Source: Acetobacter nitrogenifigens DSM 23921 = NBRC 105050
GTDB lineage: Bacteria; Pseudomonadota; Alphaproteobacteria; Acetobacterales; Acetobacteraceae
Reading direction: 5' to 3'
Length of the DNA stretch: 64,000 bases
Assembly: GCF_000429165.1 (NCBI RefSeq)
Contig: NZ_AUBI01000003.1
Coordinates: forward strand, 186,001-250,000
The first letter of the stretch is position 1; each line of letters opens with the position of its first letter. This document shows, in pieces, positions 24,693 through 42,894 of the stretch. The notes under the pieces were generated by a model. That model searched no databases and was not told the origin of the DNA. It saw only the letters and a program-made list of their open reading frames with translations. A program made the position numbers and the translations under genes.

Positions 24693-25399
24693 GGAGCGTC
24701 GGCTGTCACGTCGTCGCCGGGAAGCCCGAACAGGACGCCGACTTCAGGCATGTCGTGCGCCACCGGATGGGCGTCTCCGGCTACCGTGCCGTCCTGAGCC
24801 CGCACCATGTGGCAGGTTTTCATTCCCGCCCCGCGCGCCGCGTCCAGTTCCGCCACGACGTCCGACACGAACAACACGTCTCTCGGAACCCACCCCTCTG
24901 TCTCAGCAATTTTGGCATAGCTGGCGACGTCCTTCTTGCCGCCCATCGCAAGGTCGAGGAACGCGTCGAACAACGCCGTGGCGTCGCCCTCGGCAGTGTG
25001 GCCGTAGATCAGCTTCTGCGCAGCGACCGAACCAGATGAGTAAACCGCGAGCTTCACGCCCGCCTTTCGCCATGCGCGTAGCGTGGGCAGAACGTCAGGG
25101 TACAGCGTGGCGACGAGTTCTCCGTCCGCGTAACCCTCCGCCCAGGCGAGCCCCTGCAACGCCTTGAGCGGCGCGACTTTCGCGTCCTCTTTCATCCACG
25201 CGTTCAGCCGGGCGAGCGGCTCCATGTCCGGCGCAAGTCGACGCGTCTCCTCCAGCGCCGCCGCCACGGCGGGCTCGGATGCACGTCGAACGATCAGGTC
25301 AGGCAGCGCCTTGCGCGCATAAGGGAACAGGACGTCATGAACGAATGAGACCGGCGTCGTGGTGCCTTCGATGTCCAGAAGGACGACTTTGGGTTTCAT
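24689..25399 (-). CDS. mtnC: enolase-phosphatase E1 (methionine salvage)
   Basis: The 236-residue HAD-superfamily protein starts MKPKVVLLDIEGTTTPVSF, with the DxEGT nucleophile motif of MtnC, and has motif II SSGSV and motif III with FVSDVVAELDAA. It enolises and dephosphorylates 2,3-diketo-5-methylthiopentyl-1-phosphate, giving the acireductone used by MtnD. It overlaps mtnD upstream and ribF downstream by 4 nt each. Confidence 0.95.
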   Translation of the reverse strand: MKPKVVLLDIEGTTTPVSFVHDVLFPYARKALPDLIVRRASEPAVAAALEETRRLAPDMEPLARLNAWMKEDAKVAPLKALQGLAWAEGYADGELVATLYPDVLPTLRAWRKAGVKLAVYSSGSVAAQKLIYGHTAEGDATALFDAFLDLAMGGKKDVASYAKIAETEGWVPRDVLFVSDVVAELDAARGAGMKTCHMVRAQDGTVAGDAHPVAHDMPEVGVLFGLPGDDVTADAP

Positions 25400-25941
25400 G
25401 CAGCGACGGCCGGAAAGCGTAACGCGATGTCGTCGCCGGTGTAGTCCGCGATCCAGCCATCGGTGTTGGTGAAGACGCGGAGCGCCACCACATCCGGGAT
25501 TTCTCCGGCGTCAAACCAGTGCGGGATGCCTGCCGGCACCGAAATCAGATCATTCTGCGTGCAGCCGATATCGTAGACGGCGCCGTCTACGTGCAGGATG
25601 AAGTGCCCCGCGCCGTGTACGAAGAACCGCACCTCGTCCTCGGTGTGGCGGTGCTCCGACAGAAATTTGTCGCGCAGCGCAGCCCGGTTGGGCGTGTTCA
25701 CGTCGATGCGGATGACGTCGGCCGACCCGGCGCCCGTCTCGCCCATCAGCTTGTCCAGCCAGGGACGATAGGTGTCCAGCACGTGCTCGGCCGAAGCGTC
25801 GCGGGGAGGGATATCGACGCCAAGCCAACGCTCGAAGCGGACTCCGATGGTCTTCAGACGTTCGGCGATGGCCGCCGGGTCGCTGGTGGAGAAGCGCGCC
25901 GCGCCGGGCGTGCCGTCATCGAACACCACAAGACTGCTCAT
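25396..25941 (-). CDS. mtnD: acireductone dioxygenase
   Basis: The 181-residue cupin carries the metal-binding HRHTEDEVRFFVHG motif and a second His (GIPHWFD) typical of ARD. With Fe(II) it makes formate and the 2-keto precursor of methionine; with Ni(II) an off-pathway product. It overlaps mtnB and mtnC by 4 nt each in the same operon. Confidence 0.95.
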   Translation of the reverse strand: MSSLVVFDDGTPGAARFSTSDPAAIAERLKTIGVRFERWLGVDIPPRDASAEHVLDTYRPWLDKLMGETGAGSADVIRIDVNTPNRAALRDKFLSEHRHTEDEVRFFVHGAGHFILHVDGAVYDIGCTQNDLISVPAGIPHWFDAGEIPDVVALRVFTNTDGWIADYTGDDIALRFPAVAA

Positions 25942-26603
25942 AGTCGTTCCTCCGCAATTCTCGTCGGGACGCCCAGCTTGACGCGCTCCAGTTCGCAGGC
26001 GAGCAGGAACTCCAGTCCCTCAAGCCGGGCAAGCGCGACGTCCATGGTCGGCCCCCATACGTACACGCCATGGCCGCGAATGATGTATCCGGCCTTCATG
26101 TCGTCGAGATACAGCGCGACGCTGCGCGACAGGTGCGCGATGTCCTGATCGTTGTCGAACACAGGAACAGTGACACGCGCTGCGTGGGTGGTCTGCCCCT
26201 CGAAGACTTTCTGGACTTCGTAATCCGCCAGATAGAGCGCCGACGCTTTAGTAGCCATCGACAGCACTGTTGCTGCGACGGAATGGCCGTGCAGGACAGC
26301 TCCGGCGGCGGGAAAATTCCCGTATATCTGGCAATGCAGCAGCGTTTCGGCGCTCGGGCGGTCGCCTTCGCGCTGTGGACGACCCTGCAGATCGACCTCG
26401 ATCACGTCGTCCGCGTTCAGGAAGCCCTTGTGGCCACCGGAGCGGGTCAAGGCTATGCGGCCATCAGCCAGCCGGACGCTGATGTTGCCGGCGGTCGCCG
26501 GCACCCATCCGCGCTGATCCATCCTCCGGCCCGCGCGTACAATCGCCTCGGCTGCGGCGGCCCATGCAGGGTCCGCGACGACCGCGTTGTGCCCCTCGCT
26601 CAT
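25938..26603 (-). CDS. mtnB: methylthioribulose-1-phosphate dehydratase
   Basis: The 221-residue class II aldolase-fold protein has the zinc motif HGHSVAATVL and the late IRGHGVYVWG motif seen in MtnB. It removes water from methylthioribulose-1-phosphate. It starts 17 bp after tatA and overlaps mtnD. The isomerase (MtnA) and the nucleoside/kinase steps are not in the window. Confidence 0.93.
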   Translation of the reverse strand: MSEGHNAVVADPAWAAAAEAIVRAGRRMDQRGWVPATAGNISVRLADGRIALTRSGGHKGFLNADDVIEVDLQGRPQREGDRPSAETLLHCQIYGNFPAAGAVLHGHSVAATVLSMATKASALYLADYEVQKVFEGQTTHAARVTVPVFDNDQDIAHLSRSVALYLDDMKAGYIIRGHGVYVWGPTMDVALARLEGLEFLLACELERVKLGVPTRIAEERL

Positions 26604-26620
26604 GACCCCGCTCTGATGAA

Positions 26621-26884
26621 TCAGTTGGGGCGCGCGTTCGTCGCAGCGCGGTCAGCCGCGCTGGCGTCGGTCGCAAATCCGGTCGAGGCGGCGGGCGGCG
26701 CGGGAATGCGGCCATCCTGCTTGTTCGCCTGCTCCATGGATTCGTCGTCCTCCATGTTCTTCTTGAAGGACTTCAGACCCTTGGCGAAATCGCCCATCAG
26801 GGAGCTGATCTTGCCGCCCCCGCCGAAGACCACCAGCACGACCGCCAGAACGATCAGCCAATGCCAGATGCTCAAGCTACCCAT
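26621..26884 (-). CDS. tatA: Sec-independent translocase subunit TatA
   Basis: ATG at 26884 gives 87 residues. It starts [20 protein letters not shown], one short membrane helix, then the [23 protein letters not shown] amphipathic hinge region (shown here in part) that defines TatA/E. The acidic DDES stretch and a disordered Ala/Pro tail follow. TatB and TatC are not adjacent. It is the first gene of the run leading to mtnB-ribF. The Tat-type signal on the hydrolase at 3282 would use this system. Confidence 0.9.
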   Translation of the reverse strand: MGSLSIWHWLIVLAVVLVVFGGGGKISSLMGDFAKGLKSFKKNMEDDESMEQANKQDGRIPAPPAASTGFATDASAADRAATNARPN

Positions 26885-27094
26885 CGCCTCAATCCTTGCC
26901 GTGTCGAGTTGCGCCCTGTCCGGGCAGCCGGAACGCAGGACGCGCTCCATGCAATACTATCTGACCGGATGACATGGCCGCCCCGCGGCGATCATGCAAG
27001 CGTCGAGAGCGTTGTTCCGCATAAATTGCTTCGATAAAGGCTCGCCGCGCCATCTGCGCAGAATACCGCGCACGGCTTTGGAGAAGGCTCTCCG

Positions 27095-27640
27095 TCAGGA
27101 GATCCAGCCATTGGGCTGTTCAGGTATAATGAAACCGTAAGTTGGAAAGACTGTACGCCCCATGGAGCCGGTTGGCGACCACCAGACGCGCACCCGAGAC
27201 CAGTCGTTGCGAGCCGACACGTCGACAACCGGGACGCGGCGGTCGACATGTCCGGGACTCCAGTTCGCCTGATCGACGAGCACGGCGCGTGGCCCTTCGA
27301 TCGACCGCACGACGGACACGTGCCCGTCCGGCAGGCGCGACGTCGACCTGAAGACCAGCACGGCGCCCGGCTTCGGTTGAGCGGCGCGCGCGTATTTCCC
27401 GTTGGCCGAGCGCCACCAGGAGGCTGCAGGACCGTAGAGAGCGACGTTCGAATGCTCCCGCGCCCAGGGAGCGCACTGGACCCGCCCATTAAATCCGCCG
27501 CCGCAGGCCGTGAGCAGCGCGGCTAGGGAAAACGCGAGCGTGTTTCTGACGTGGCGGGCAAAGCGTGCCGACCGCGATGGCAGGGTGATGACCGCTTCGG
27601 TGCGGCAGGCAGGCCGCCGAGAGAACCTGTGTCGGGTCAT
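27095..27640 (-). CDS. CHAP-domain lipoprotein
   Basis: The 181-residue protein has a basic N-terminus, a hydrophobic segment and a lipobox-like LLTAC (Cys46). A CHAP domain follows, with catalytic Cys56 (VQCAPWAR) and His107 (DGHVSVV) and the LVDQANW strand. CHAP amidases/peptidases cut peptidoglycan. Its ATG overlaps the recX stop (ATGA), so it is coupled to recX. The region downstream to 26951 holds nothing I recognise. Confidence 0.8.
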   Translation of the reverse strand: MTRHRFSRRPACRTEAVITLPSRSARFARHVRNTLAFSLAALLTACGGGFNGRVQCAPWAREHSNVALYGPAASWWRSANGKYARAAQPKPGAVLVFRSTSRLPDGHVSVVRSIEGPRAVLVDQANWSPGHVDRRVPVVDVSARNDWSRVRVWWSPTGSMGRTVFPTYGFIIPEQPNGWIS

Positions 27641-28275
27641 GGGGAGTTCCTGAGGGCGTGGATACGCTCGTCGGCCTCGTCGCGCTCTGTGGCCAACACG
27701 CGTTCGGCGACGTCACGGGAGAAGCCGGCGCGAGCAAAGGCGGCGAGAATGCGGGAGACGTCCTCATTGTCGCCGCCTTCCACGCCTTCCGGGCGAAAGG
27801 GGCCGACGCGTCGCTTGCGGGCGAAGACAAGCGCCGCGCCGAGTTCCGCATCTCGTCCGGCGTCTCCTTCGCCCAGAGCGCCCTCCAGCGCGTCGTCAAT
27901 CACCGAGGCGTCGAGCCCCTTGGCGGCGAGCCGCGCCTGCACCGCCCGCCGCGAGCGGCCGGAACGGGTCAGTCTGGCGGCGCGGGCTTTGGCGAACGCT
28001 GCGTCATCGACGGCTCCGAGAGTGGTCATCTCGGCTGCGATCTGTCCGGCCAGCGGACGTAGAGCTGCCGCAGCACTAGCGACCTCTCCGGCGTCGAGGC
28101 CTGCGTCGGCCGCCTGCCGCGCCCATCGCAGGATGCGGCGTTCCAGAACTTGAGAGAGCGCCTGCTCGGTTGTGGAGAATCTGGCGAGATGCGCAAGCGC
28201 GGCTTCGCGCAGACGTGACCGGTCTGGCTGAGGCGGTGCGGCGTTCTGACTGGAGGCGGGGCGTCGGGAGGGCAT
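27637..28275 (-). CDS. recX: regulatory protein RecX
   Basis: ATG at 28275 (MPSRRPAS) gives 212 residues. The Arg-rich helical repeats are visible: LAHLARFSTTEQALSQVLER, then DDAAFAKARAARL and RRAVQARLAAKGL, ending with GFSRDVAERVL. RecX limits RecA filament growth. No recA is adjacent; recX is instead coupled to a CHAP lipoprotein. Alternative upstream starts at 28293 and 28374 lack ribosome-binding sites. Confidence 0.85.
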   Translation of the reverse strand: MPSRRPASSQNAAPPQPDRSRLREAALAHLARFSTTEQALSQVLERRILRWARQAADAGLDAGEVASAAAALRPLAGQIAAEMTTLGAVDDAAFAKARAARLTRSGRSRRAVQARLAAKGLDASVIDDALEGALGEGDAGRDAELGAALVFARKRRVGPFRPEGVEGGDNEDVSRILAAFARAGFSRDVAERVLATERDEADERIHALRNSP

Positions 28276-28472
28276 GGTCTTGTGATCTAGCATAATTCGT
28301 CGAATCGGGCGCGCCCAGCACGCTGGCGTGTCCCTCCGTGCGTGACGCCTGGACCTTCGGGTTTTTCGCGCCAAGGTGGAATGCGTCGCCCAGGTTCGTC
28401 GTGTGACATATGATCAACCAAGCATTTCGAGCGCTGGCGTTGGCGGCTGCTTGTGGTCCGCCGATTCCAGGC

Positions 28473-28501
28473 TTGACAGTAGTCGTATCAGGGCGTAAGC
28501 G
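28473..28501 (+). promoter_or_regulatory. possible promoter of rplKA
   Basis: TTGACA at 28473-28478, a 17-bp spacer and TAAGCG at 28496-28501 lie about 100 bp upstream of rplK. The -35 is consensus, the -10 is weak. Judged by eye only. Confidence 0.35.
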
Positions 28502-28601
28502 CCGCCCCTCCTACGGAACGCGGGAGGTCGCGGTGCGCGTCAGCGCATTGGCAGACCGCCAGTACCGCGGTTCGGGTGAAACTTAACAGGAGTCCCCGGA
28601 T

Positions 28602-29033
28602 ATGGCCAAAAAGATCGTTGGCTACATCAAGCTGCAGATTCCCGCCGGCAAGGCTAATCCTTCGCCGCCGGTCGGCCCGGCGCTGGGTCAGCGCGGCCTG
28701 AACATCATGCAGTTCTGCAAAGAATTCAACGCGAAGACGCAGGGCCTCGAGCCCGGCATGCCGATCCCGGTCGTCATCACCGCGTTTGCTGACCGCACGT
28801 TCAGCTTCATCACCAAGACGCCCCCGAACACCTACTTCCTGCTGAAGGCGGCCAAGGTGTCCAAGGGCAGCCAGACGGTCGGCAAGTCCGCAGCCGTCGG
28901 CAAGGTGACGATGGCCCAGCTGCGCGAGATCGCCGCCGAGAAGCAGAAAGACATGAACGCGAACGACCTCGACGGCGCCGTGCGTATGCTCGTCGGTTCC
29001 GCCCGTTCGATGGGTCTGACGGTGGAGGGCTGA
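28602..29033 (+). CDS. rplK: 50S ribosomal protein L11
   Basis: The 143-residue product starts [19 protein letters not shown], the standard L11 N-terminus with the proline-rich [11 protein letters not shown] hinge. L11 binds 23S rRNA at the GTPase centre and is needed for the stringent response. It is followed by rplA after 4 bp. The usual upstream neighbours secE and nusG are absent. Confidence 0.97.
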   Translation: MAKKIVGYIKLQIPAGKANPSPPVGPALGQRGLNIMQFCKEFNAKTQGLEPGMPIPVVITAFADRTFSFITKTPPNTYFLLKAAKVSKGSQTVGKSAAVGKVTMAQLREIAAEKQKDMNANDLDGAVRMLVGSARSMGLTVEG

Positions 29034-29037
29034 GATT

Positions 29038-29730
29038 ATGGCGAAGAACAAGCGTCTTACGAAGGCCCAGGCCGCCGTTGACACCACGAAGGCCTATGGC
29101 CTCGACGAGGCGATCGCTCTGGTGAAGAGCAACGCTACGGCGAAGTTCGACGAAACGGTCGAGATTTCGCTGAACCTCGGCATCGACCCGCGTCACGCTG
29201 ACCAGATGGTCCGCGGTCTGCTGTCCCTGCCGAACGGCACGGGCAAGACCCTGCGCGTGGGCGTTTTCGCTCGTGGCGCGAAGGCTGAGGAGGCTCTGGC
29301 CGCCGGCGCCGACGTGGTTGGCGCGGACGACCTGATGGAGAAGGTGCAGGCTGGCGAAATCGACTTCGACCGCTGCATCGCGACGCCGGACATGATGGGT
29401 CTGGTCGGTCGTCTCGGCAAGATCCTCGGTCCGCGTGGTCTGATGCCGAACCCGAAGCTCGGCACCGTCACGATGGACGTGAAGGGCGCTGTCACGGCGG
29501 CCAAGTCCGGTCAGGTCGAGTACCGCGCTGAAAAGGCCGGCATCATCCATGCTGGTATCGGCAAGGCCTCGTTCGACGGCGAGAAGCTGGCGGAAAACAT
29601 CCGCGCGTTCGTCGATGCGGTGCAGAAGGCTCGTCCGACTGGCGCGAAGGGCACCTACCTGAAGAAGGCGGCTCTGTCTTCGACGATGGGCGCTGGCGTT
29701 CGCGTCGACGTGTCGGCTTTCTCGGTCTAA
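29038..29730 (+). CDS. rplA: 50S ribosomal protein L1
   Basis: The 230-residue protein carries the L1 motifs [17 protein letters not shown] and [18 protein letters not shown]1 forms the mobile stalk of the large subunit; in many bacteria it also represses translation of the rplKA message. It follows rplK in the same operon. Confidence 0.97.
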   Translation: MAKNKRLTKAQAAVDTTKAYGLDEAIALVKSNATAKFDETVEISLNLGIDPRHADQMVRGLLSLPNGTGKTLRVGVFARGAKAEEALAAGADVVGADDLMEKVQAGEIDFDRCIATPDMMGLVGRLGKILGPRGLMPNPKLGTVTMDVKGAVTAAKSGQVEYRAEKAGIIHAGIGKASFDGEKLAENIRAFVDAVQKARPTGAKGTYLKKAALSSTMGAGVRVDVSAFSV

Positions 29731-30034
29731 CGGCCGAGTTCAAGACGTTGCCGTGTGGCGCGCTTTCGGGTGCGCCGCGCGGCTTCCAGGGTGGCGCGCC
29801 CCCGCGCGCCATTCCGATCCTGTCCCAGACCGGGCGTGGCGCTCAGCCTTAATGTTCTCTGCTTGACGGGGGACGCGGCCGGAAGACGAGGATGCTGGTT
29901 ATGCAGGCTCAGTCTGCGTCTCCGGGTGTTCCGTAAAAGGACAGGCGAACCGGATCGCCGGATGTTTTGTCCGGCGGTTCTAGGGAAACCCGGTCTGTTC
30001 GAGTTCCTCGGGCAGACCAAGACGGAGACGGGAT
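29731..30034 (+). promoter_or_regulatory. rplJ leader with hairpins, possible L10(L12)4 autoregulatory site
   Basis: The 304-bp leader holds two clean hairpins: GGCGCGC/GCGCGCC with a CCCC loop (29793-29810), and CGCCGGA/TCCGGCG with a seven-base loop (29956-29976), about 60 bases before the rplJ start. In E. coli and others the L10-L12 complex binds a structured rplJ leader and represses translation. The same role here is inferred. Confidence 0.5.
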
Positions 30035-30559
30035 TTGGACCGTACGGAGAAGCGCGAATTTGTCGCGTCCCTGGCCGCCGTGTTCGCCGAGACGTCGATG
30101 GTTGTCGTCACCCGCAATGAGGGTCTGACGGTCGCCGATGTGACGGATCTGCGACGCAAGGTGCGCGCAGCGGGCGCGACCTACAAGGTCGCGAAGAACC
30201 GGCTGGCCACTCTCGCCCTGGATGGGACCCGATTCGAAGGCATCTCGCCGCTGCTGAAGGGACCGACCGCGCTCGCGTGGGCGGCCGACCCTGTGGCTGT
30301 GGCTAAGGTGATCGTCGAGTTCGCCAAGACCAATGACAAGCTTGTCGTGCTCGGTGGAGCCCTTGGAACCCAGACGCTCAATGCGGATGGCGTAAAGGCT
30401 CTGGCCGAACTTCCGTCCCTGGATACGCTCCGGGCGCAGCTGGTGGGGCTTATCTCCACGCCGGCCACGCGCATCGCGGGTGTCCTTCAGGCGCCGGCAG
30501 GACAGCTTGCGCGGGTCTTCGGGGCCTACGCCAAGACGGGCGAGGCGGACGCAGCCTGA
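30035..30559 (+). CDS. rplJ: 50S ribosomal protein L10
   Basis: The 174-residue product begins [14 protein letters not shown] and reads through the L10 family, with the C-terminal helix ([13 protein letters not shown]) that binds L7/L12 dimers. The start is TTG at 30035, with GGAGACGGG upstream; no better ATG or GTG fits the family N-terminus. A weak start codon would hold L10 below L7/L12. Confidence 0.95.
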   Translation: MDRTEKREFVASLAAVFAETSMVVVTRNEGLTVADVTDLRRKVRAAGATYKVAKNRLATLALDGTRFEGISPLLKGPTALAWAADPVAVAKVIVEFAKTNDKLVVLGGALGTQTLNADGVKALAELPSLDTLRAQLVGLISTPATRIAGVLQAPAGQLARVFGAYAKTGEADAA

Positions 30560-30562
30560 CCC

Positions 30563-30582
30563 TGTCCCCGCGCGCGGGGACA
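30563..30582 (+). repeat. 20-bp perfect palindrome between rplJ and rplL
   Basis: TGTCCCCGCGCGCGGGGACA reads the same on both strands and sits 3 bp after the rplJ stop. In RNA it gives a strong stem without a T-run, so a processing or stability element is more likely than a terminator. Confidence 0.7.
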
Positions 30583-30653
30583 AGAAAATTCGCACGTCCG
30601 GCTTTCGCCGGGTTGTGTATCGATAACCGGTATCTATATTAGGAAGACTAACC

Positions 30654-31028
<375 letters not shown>

Positions 31029-31089
31029 CGACGGGTGTTTTTGGCGGGGCTGTGGTTTATGTCTTGTCGAGGTTTTTGAAAGAGTTTTT

Positions 31090-31117
31090 GGGCGGGGGTC
31101 GTCTTTGGCCTCCGCCC
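31090..31117 (+). terminator. attenuator-like hairpin between rplL and rpoB
   Basis: GGGCGGGGG (31090-31098) pairs with CCTCCGCCC (31109-31117), nine pairs including one G-U, with a 10-base loop. No T-run follows. In E. coli, partial termination between rplL and rpoB sets the lower rate of RNA polymerase synthesis; a like role is inferred from position. Confidence 0.45.
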
Positions 31118-31226
31118 GTTCGTCTGTGGCGGTCTGTGTGAACGGATCGTCAGGCGCGGCGCCTTTCGGGGCGCTCCGCGCAGGCGAAGCGCGGATGGCG
31201 GCCGCGCGGCTGGTGTGAATTACGGC

Positions 31227-31284
31227 CGGACCGTCCGGCCGCCGGTGGTTGCAAGCATGCAGCTACGGGCGGCCGGATGGTCCG
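31227..31284 (+). promoter_or_regulatory. 17-bp stem-loop directly before rpoB
   Basis: The arm at 31227-31243 (CGGACCGTCCGGCCGCC) pairs over 17 bases, one of them a G-U, with 31268-31284, leaving a 24-base loop. The stem ends 25 bases before the rpoB ATG. A long double-stranded RNA of this kind is a candidate RNase III site, as known in the E. coli rplL-rpoB spacer, or a translational control element. Confidence 0.7.
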
Positions 31285-31309
31285 ACGGCAGGGACGGGGC
31301 AGTAAAGAC

Positions 31310-35482
<4,173 letters not shown>

Positions 35483-35488
35483 TATCGC

Positions 35489-35528
35489 GACGGGAGATCA
35501 TCCCGTCTTCGGGAGGACAGTCCTCCCG
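35489..35528 (+). promoter_or_regulatory. twin hairpins between rpoB and rpoC
   Basis: GACGGGA/TCCCGTC (35489-35507, five-base loop) is followed at once by CGGGAGGA/TCCTCCCG (35510-35528, three-base loop). Both are perfect. The second is not followed by an immediate T-run. They lie about 100 bases before the rpoC start. Confidence 0.6.
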
Positions 35529-35567
35529 GTTCTGGCTTGTTTTTAATGAACTGGGGGCAGGGCGTAG

Positions 35568-39806
<4,239 letters not shown>

Positions 39807-39833
39807 GCTGCCGTCCCTCTTGTAACTGGAGAA

Positions 39834-39859
39834 GGCCGGGGCTTGTCCCCGGCCTTTTT
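39834..39859 (+). terminator. intrinsic terminator after rpoC
   Basis: GGCCGGGG (39834-39841) and CCCCGGCC (39847-39854) form a perfect 8-bp stem with a five-base loop, followed by TTTTT. It lies 28 bp behind the rpoC stop and closes the rplJL-rpoBC unit. Confidence 0.9.
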
Positions 39860-40278
39860 CATTAAAAGTCTATTTTTCCGCCATTCACTGCCGATTTTAC
39901 TGGCGAAGGACGCTCATTAACGGTAAGAGCGCGGCAGTTCGTTGCGTTACGACCGAACGGCCCCTTTCTTCAGGGCGCATGTCAGAGTTTCGCAACAGGG
40001 AAATCGGCCGCGAATCGCGTGACTCTGCTTGACTCACGTCGCCAGCGACCGTAGCTTCCGCGCCCTCGGCTCCCCGTATTCCGAATGCTTTTCGGGCGTG
40101 GTTGCTGAATGTAGCAGAGCAAGCATGTGGTGCCGCACGTCCCGATTGGGGTGGGCCAAGGCCGGATGCAAACATAGGCTCCTCGGGCGTTCGCGTCCGA
40201 AGGAGTTCGTTTTGAATGACAGTCGGCAACCGGAAGGAAGGTTGGCCGGCCGAACTGTGTAAGGATCGGGAAGGGCGC
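39860..40278 (+). promoter_or_regulatory. rpsL upstream region with a possible promoter at 40029-40057
   Basis: These 419 bp hold no supported gene. TTGACT at 40029-40034, a 17-bp spacer and TAGCTT at 40052-40057 make a plausible promoter about 220 bases before rpsL. A long leader would remain. Judged by eye only. Confidence 0.4.
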
Positions 40279-40650
40279 ATGCCGACCATCAACCAGCTGA
40301 TCGCCAAGGGGCGCGAGCCCGCGGCCAAGCGCAACAAGGTGCCGGCCCTCCAGGGTTGCCCTCAGAAGCGCGGTGTCTGCACTCGCGTCTATACGACCAC
40401 TCCGAAGAAGCCGAACTCGGCGCTGCGTAAGGTCGCCAAGGTGCGTCTGACGAACGGCTACGAGGTGGTGAGCTACATTCCGGGTGAGGGTCACAACCTT
40501 CAGGAGCATAGCGTCGTCCTTATCCGCGGCGGCCGCGTGAAGGATCTTCCGGGCGTGCGCTACCACATCCTGCGCGGCGTGCTCGATACGCAGGGCATCG
40601 CAAAGCGTCGTCAACGCCGTTCGCTGTACGGCGCGAAGCGTCCGAAGTAA
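40279..40650 (+). CDS. rpsL: 30S ribosomal protein S12
   Basis: ATG at 40279 with GGGAAGGG before it gives 123 residues starting [11 protein letters not shown]. The streptomycin-site region [12 protein letters not shown] has the wild-type Lys, and [12 protein letters not shown] follows. S12 acts at the decoding centre. The longer frame from 40216 is not supported. Confidence 0.97.
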   Translation: MPTINQLIAKGREPAAKRNKVPALQGCPQKRGVCTRVYTTTPKKPNSALRKVAKVRLTNGYEVVSYIPGEGHNLQEHSVVLIRGGRVKDLPGVRYHILRGVLDTQGIAKRRQRRSLYGAKRPK

Positions 40651-40665
40651 GAGGAATATCGAGGC

Positions 40666-41142
40666 ATGAGTCGCCGTCACCGCGCTGTAAAGCGCGAGAT
40701 CCTTCCCGATCCGAAGTTCGGAGACATCGTGATCACGCGTTTCATGAATGCGCTGATGTACGATGGAAAGAAATCCACCGCCGAAGGCATCGTCTACGGC
40801 GCGCTCGAGACGATGCGTCGTCGCGGCGGCGCGTCGGCCGACCCTGTGGTCATGTTCCACAGCGCTCTGGACAACGTGAAGCCGGCCGTTGAGGTCCGTT
40901 CGCGCCGCGTTGGCGGTGCAACGTATCAGGTTCCGGTCGAAGTCCGGGCCGAGCGCCGCCAGGCGCTGGCGATCCGCTGGCTGATCGACGCTTCGCGCAA
41001 GCGCGGCGAAAACACGATGCAGGACCGCTTGTCCAACGAACTGCTTGATGCTGTGAACAATCGCGGCGCCGCAGTGAAGAAGCGGGAAGACACGCACCGC
41101 ATGGCGGAAGCGAATAAGGCCTTCAGTCACTATCGCTGGTAA
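40666..41142 (+). CDS. rpsG: 30S ribosomal protein S7
   Basis: The 158-residue product starts [20 protein letters not shown] and has [20 protein letters not shown] and the C-terminal [15 protein letters not shown]7 starts assembly of the small-subunit head. It is followed directly by tuf, with no fusA between. Confidence 0.97.
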   Translation: MSRRHRAVKREILPDPKFGDIVITRFMNALMYDGKKSTAEGIVYGALETMRRRGGASADPVVMFHSALDNVKPAVEVRSRRVGGATYQVPVEVRAERRQALAIRWLIDASRKRGENTMQDRLSNELLDAVNNRGAAVKKREDTHRMAEANKAFSHYRW

Positions 41143-41237
41143 CTGACGGTTTTTCCTTCCTCGCGCCGCTGGTCGTGGCGCCGGACTACAGAGTAAACAA
41201 CCGCATCCCGCAGATTTGCGGGTAACGGAGAGAGACG

Positions 41238-42428
<1,191 letters not shown>

Positions 42429-42463
42429 TCGGGGCGGGCGCCCCAACGGGCCCTGAACTGAGT

Positions 42464-42493
42464 GGCCCCGGTCGGAGTGATCCGGCCGGGGTC
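42464..42493 (+). promoter_or_regulatory. hairpin between tuf and rpsJ
   Basis: GGCCCCGGTCGG (42464-42475) pairs with CCGGCCGGGGTC (42482-42493) over 12 positions, two of them G-U, with a six-base loop. No T-run follows. It lies 36 bp after tuf and 82 bp before rpsJ and could serve as an attenuator or processing site. In E. coli the rpsJ leader binds L4. Confidence 0.5.
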
Positions 42494-42575
42494 TTACTTG
42501 GCGGCGGGAAATTTACGGGCAGACCCCGGCCGGTGCTTACCTGGGCCGGACGAGAAAGTTGGACTGAACAAGACG

Positions 42576-42884
42576 ATGGACAACCAGAACATCCGCATTC
42601 GCCTAAAGGCGTACGATCATCGCGTGCTGGACAACAGCACGAAGGAAATCGTCAACACGGCGAAGCGTACGGGTGCGCGGGTTCGGGGTCCTATCCCGCT
42701 GCCGACGCATATCGAACGGTTCACTGTGAACCGCTCACCCCACGTGGACAAGAAAAGCCGCGAGCAGTTCGAGATTCGGACTCATCGCCGGCTGCTCGAC
42801 ATTGTCGAGCCGACCCCGCAGACCGTGGACGCCCTCATGAAGCTCGACCTCGCCGCTGGCGTTGATGTCGAGATCAAACTCTAA
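42576..42884 (+). CDS. rpsJ: 30S ribosomal protein S10
   Basis: ATG at 42576 gives 102 residues ([19 protein letters not shown]) with the [20 protein letters not shown] loop. S10 is both a ribosomal protein and the NusB partner in antitermination (NusE). It opens the S10 cluster. The ribosome-binding site is weak; earlier in-frame starts do not fit the family. Confidence 0.96.
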   Translation: MDNQNIRIRLKAYDHRVLDNSTKEIVNTAKRTGARVRGPIPLPTHIERFTVNRSPHVDKKSREQFEIRTHRRLLDIVEPTPQTVDALMKLDLAAGVDVEIKL

Positions 42885-42894
42885 GGTCCAGACG

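Noticed and set aside
28375..28601. Possible tRNA gene upstream of rplK
   Set aside because: No cloverleaf or T-loop GTTCRA arm pairing could be found; only a possible promoter.
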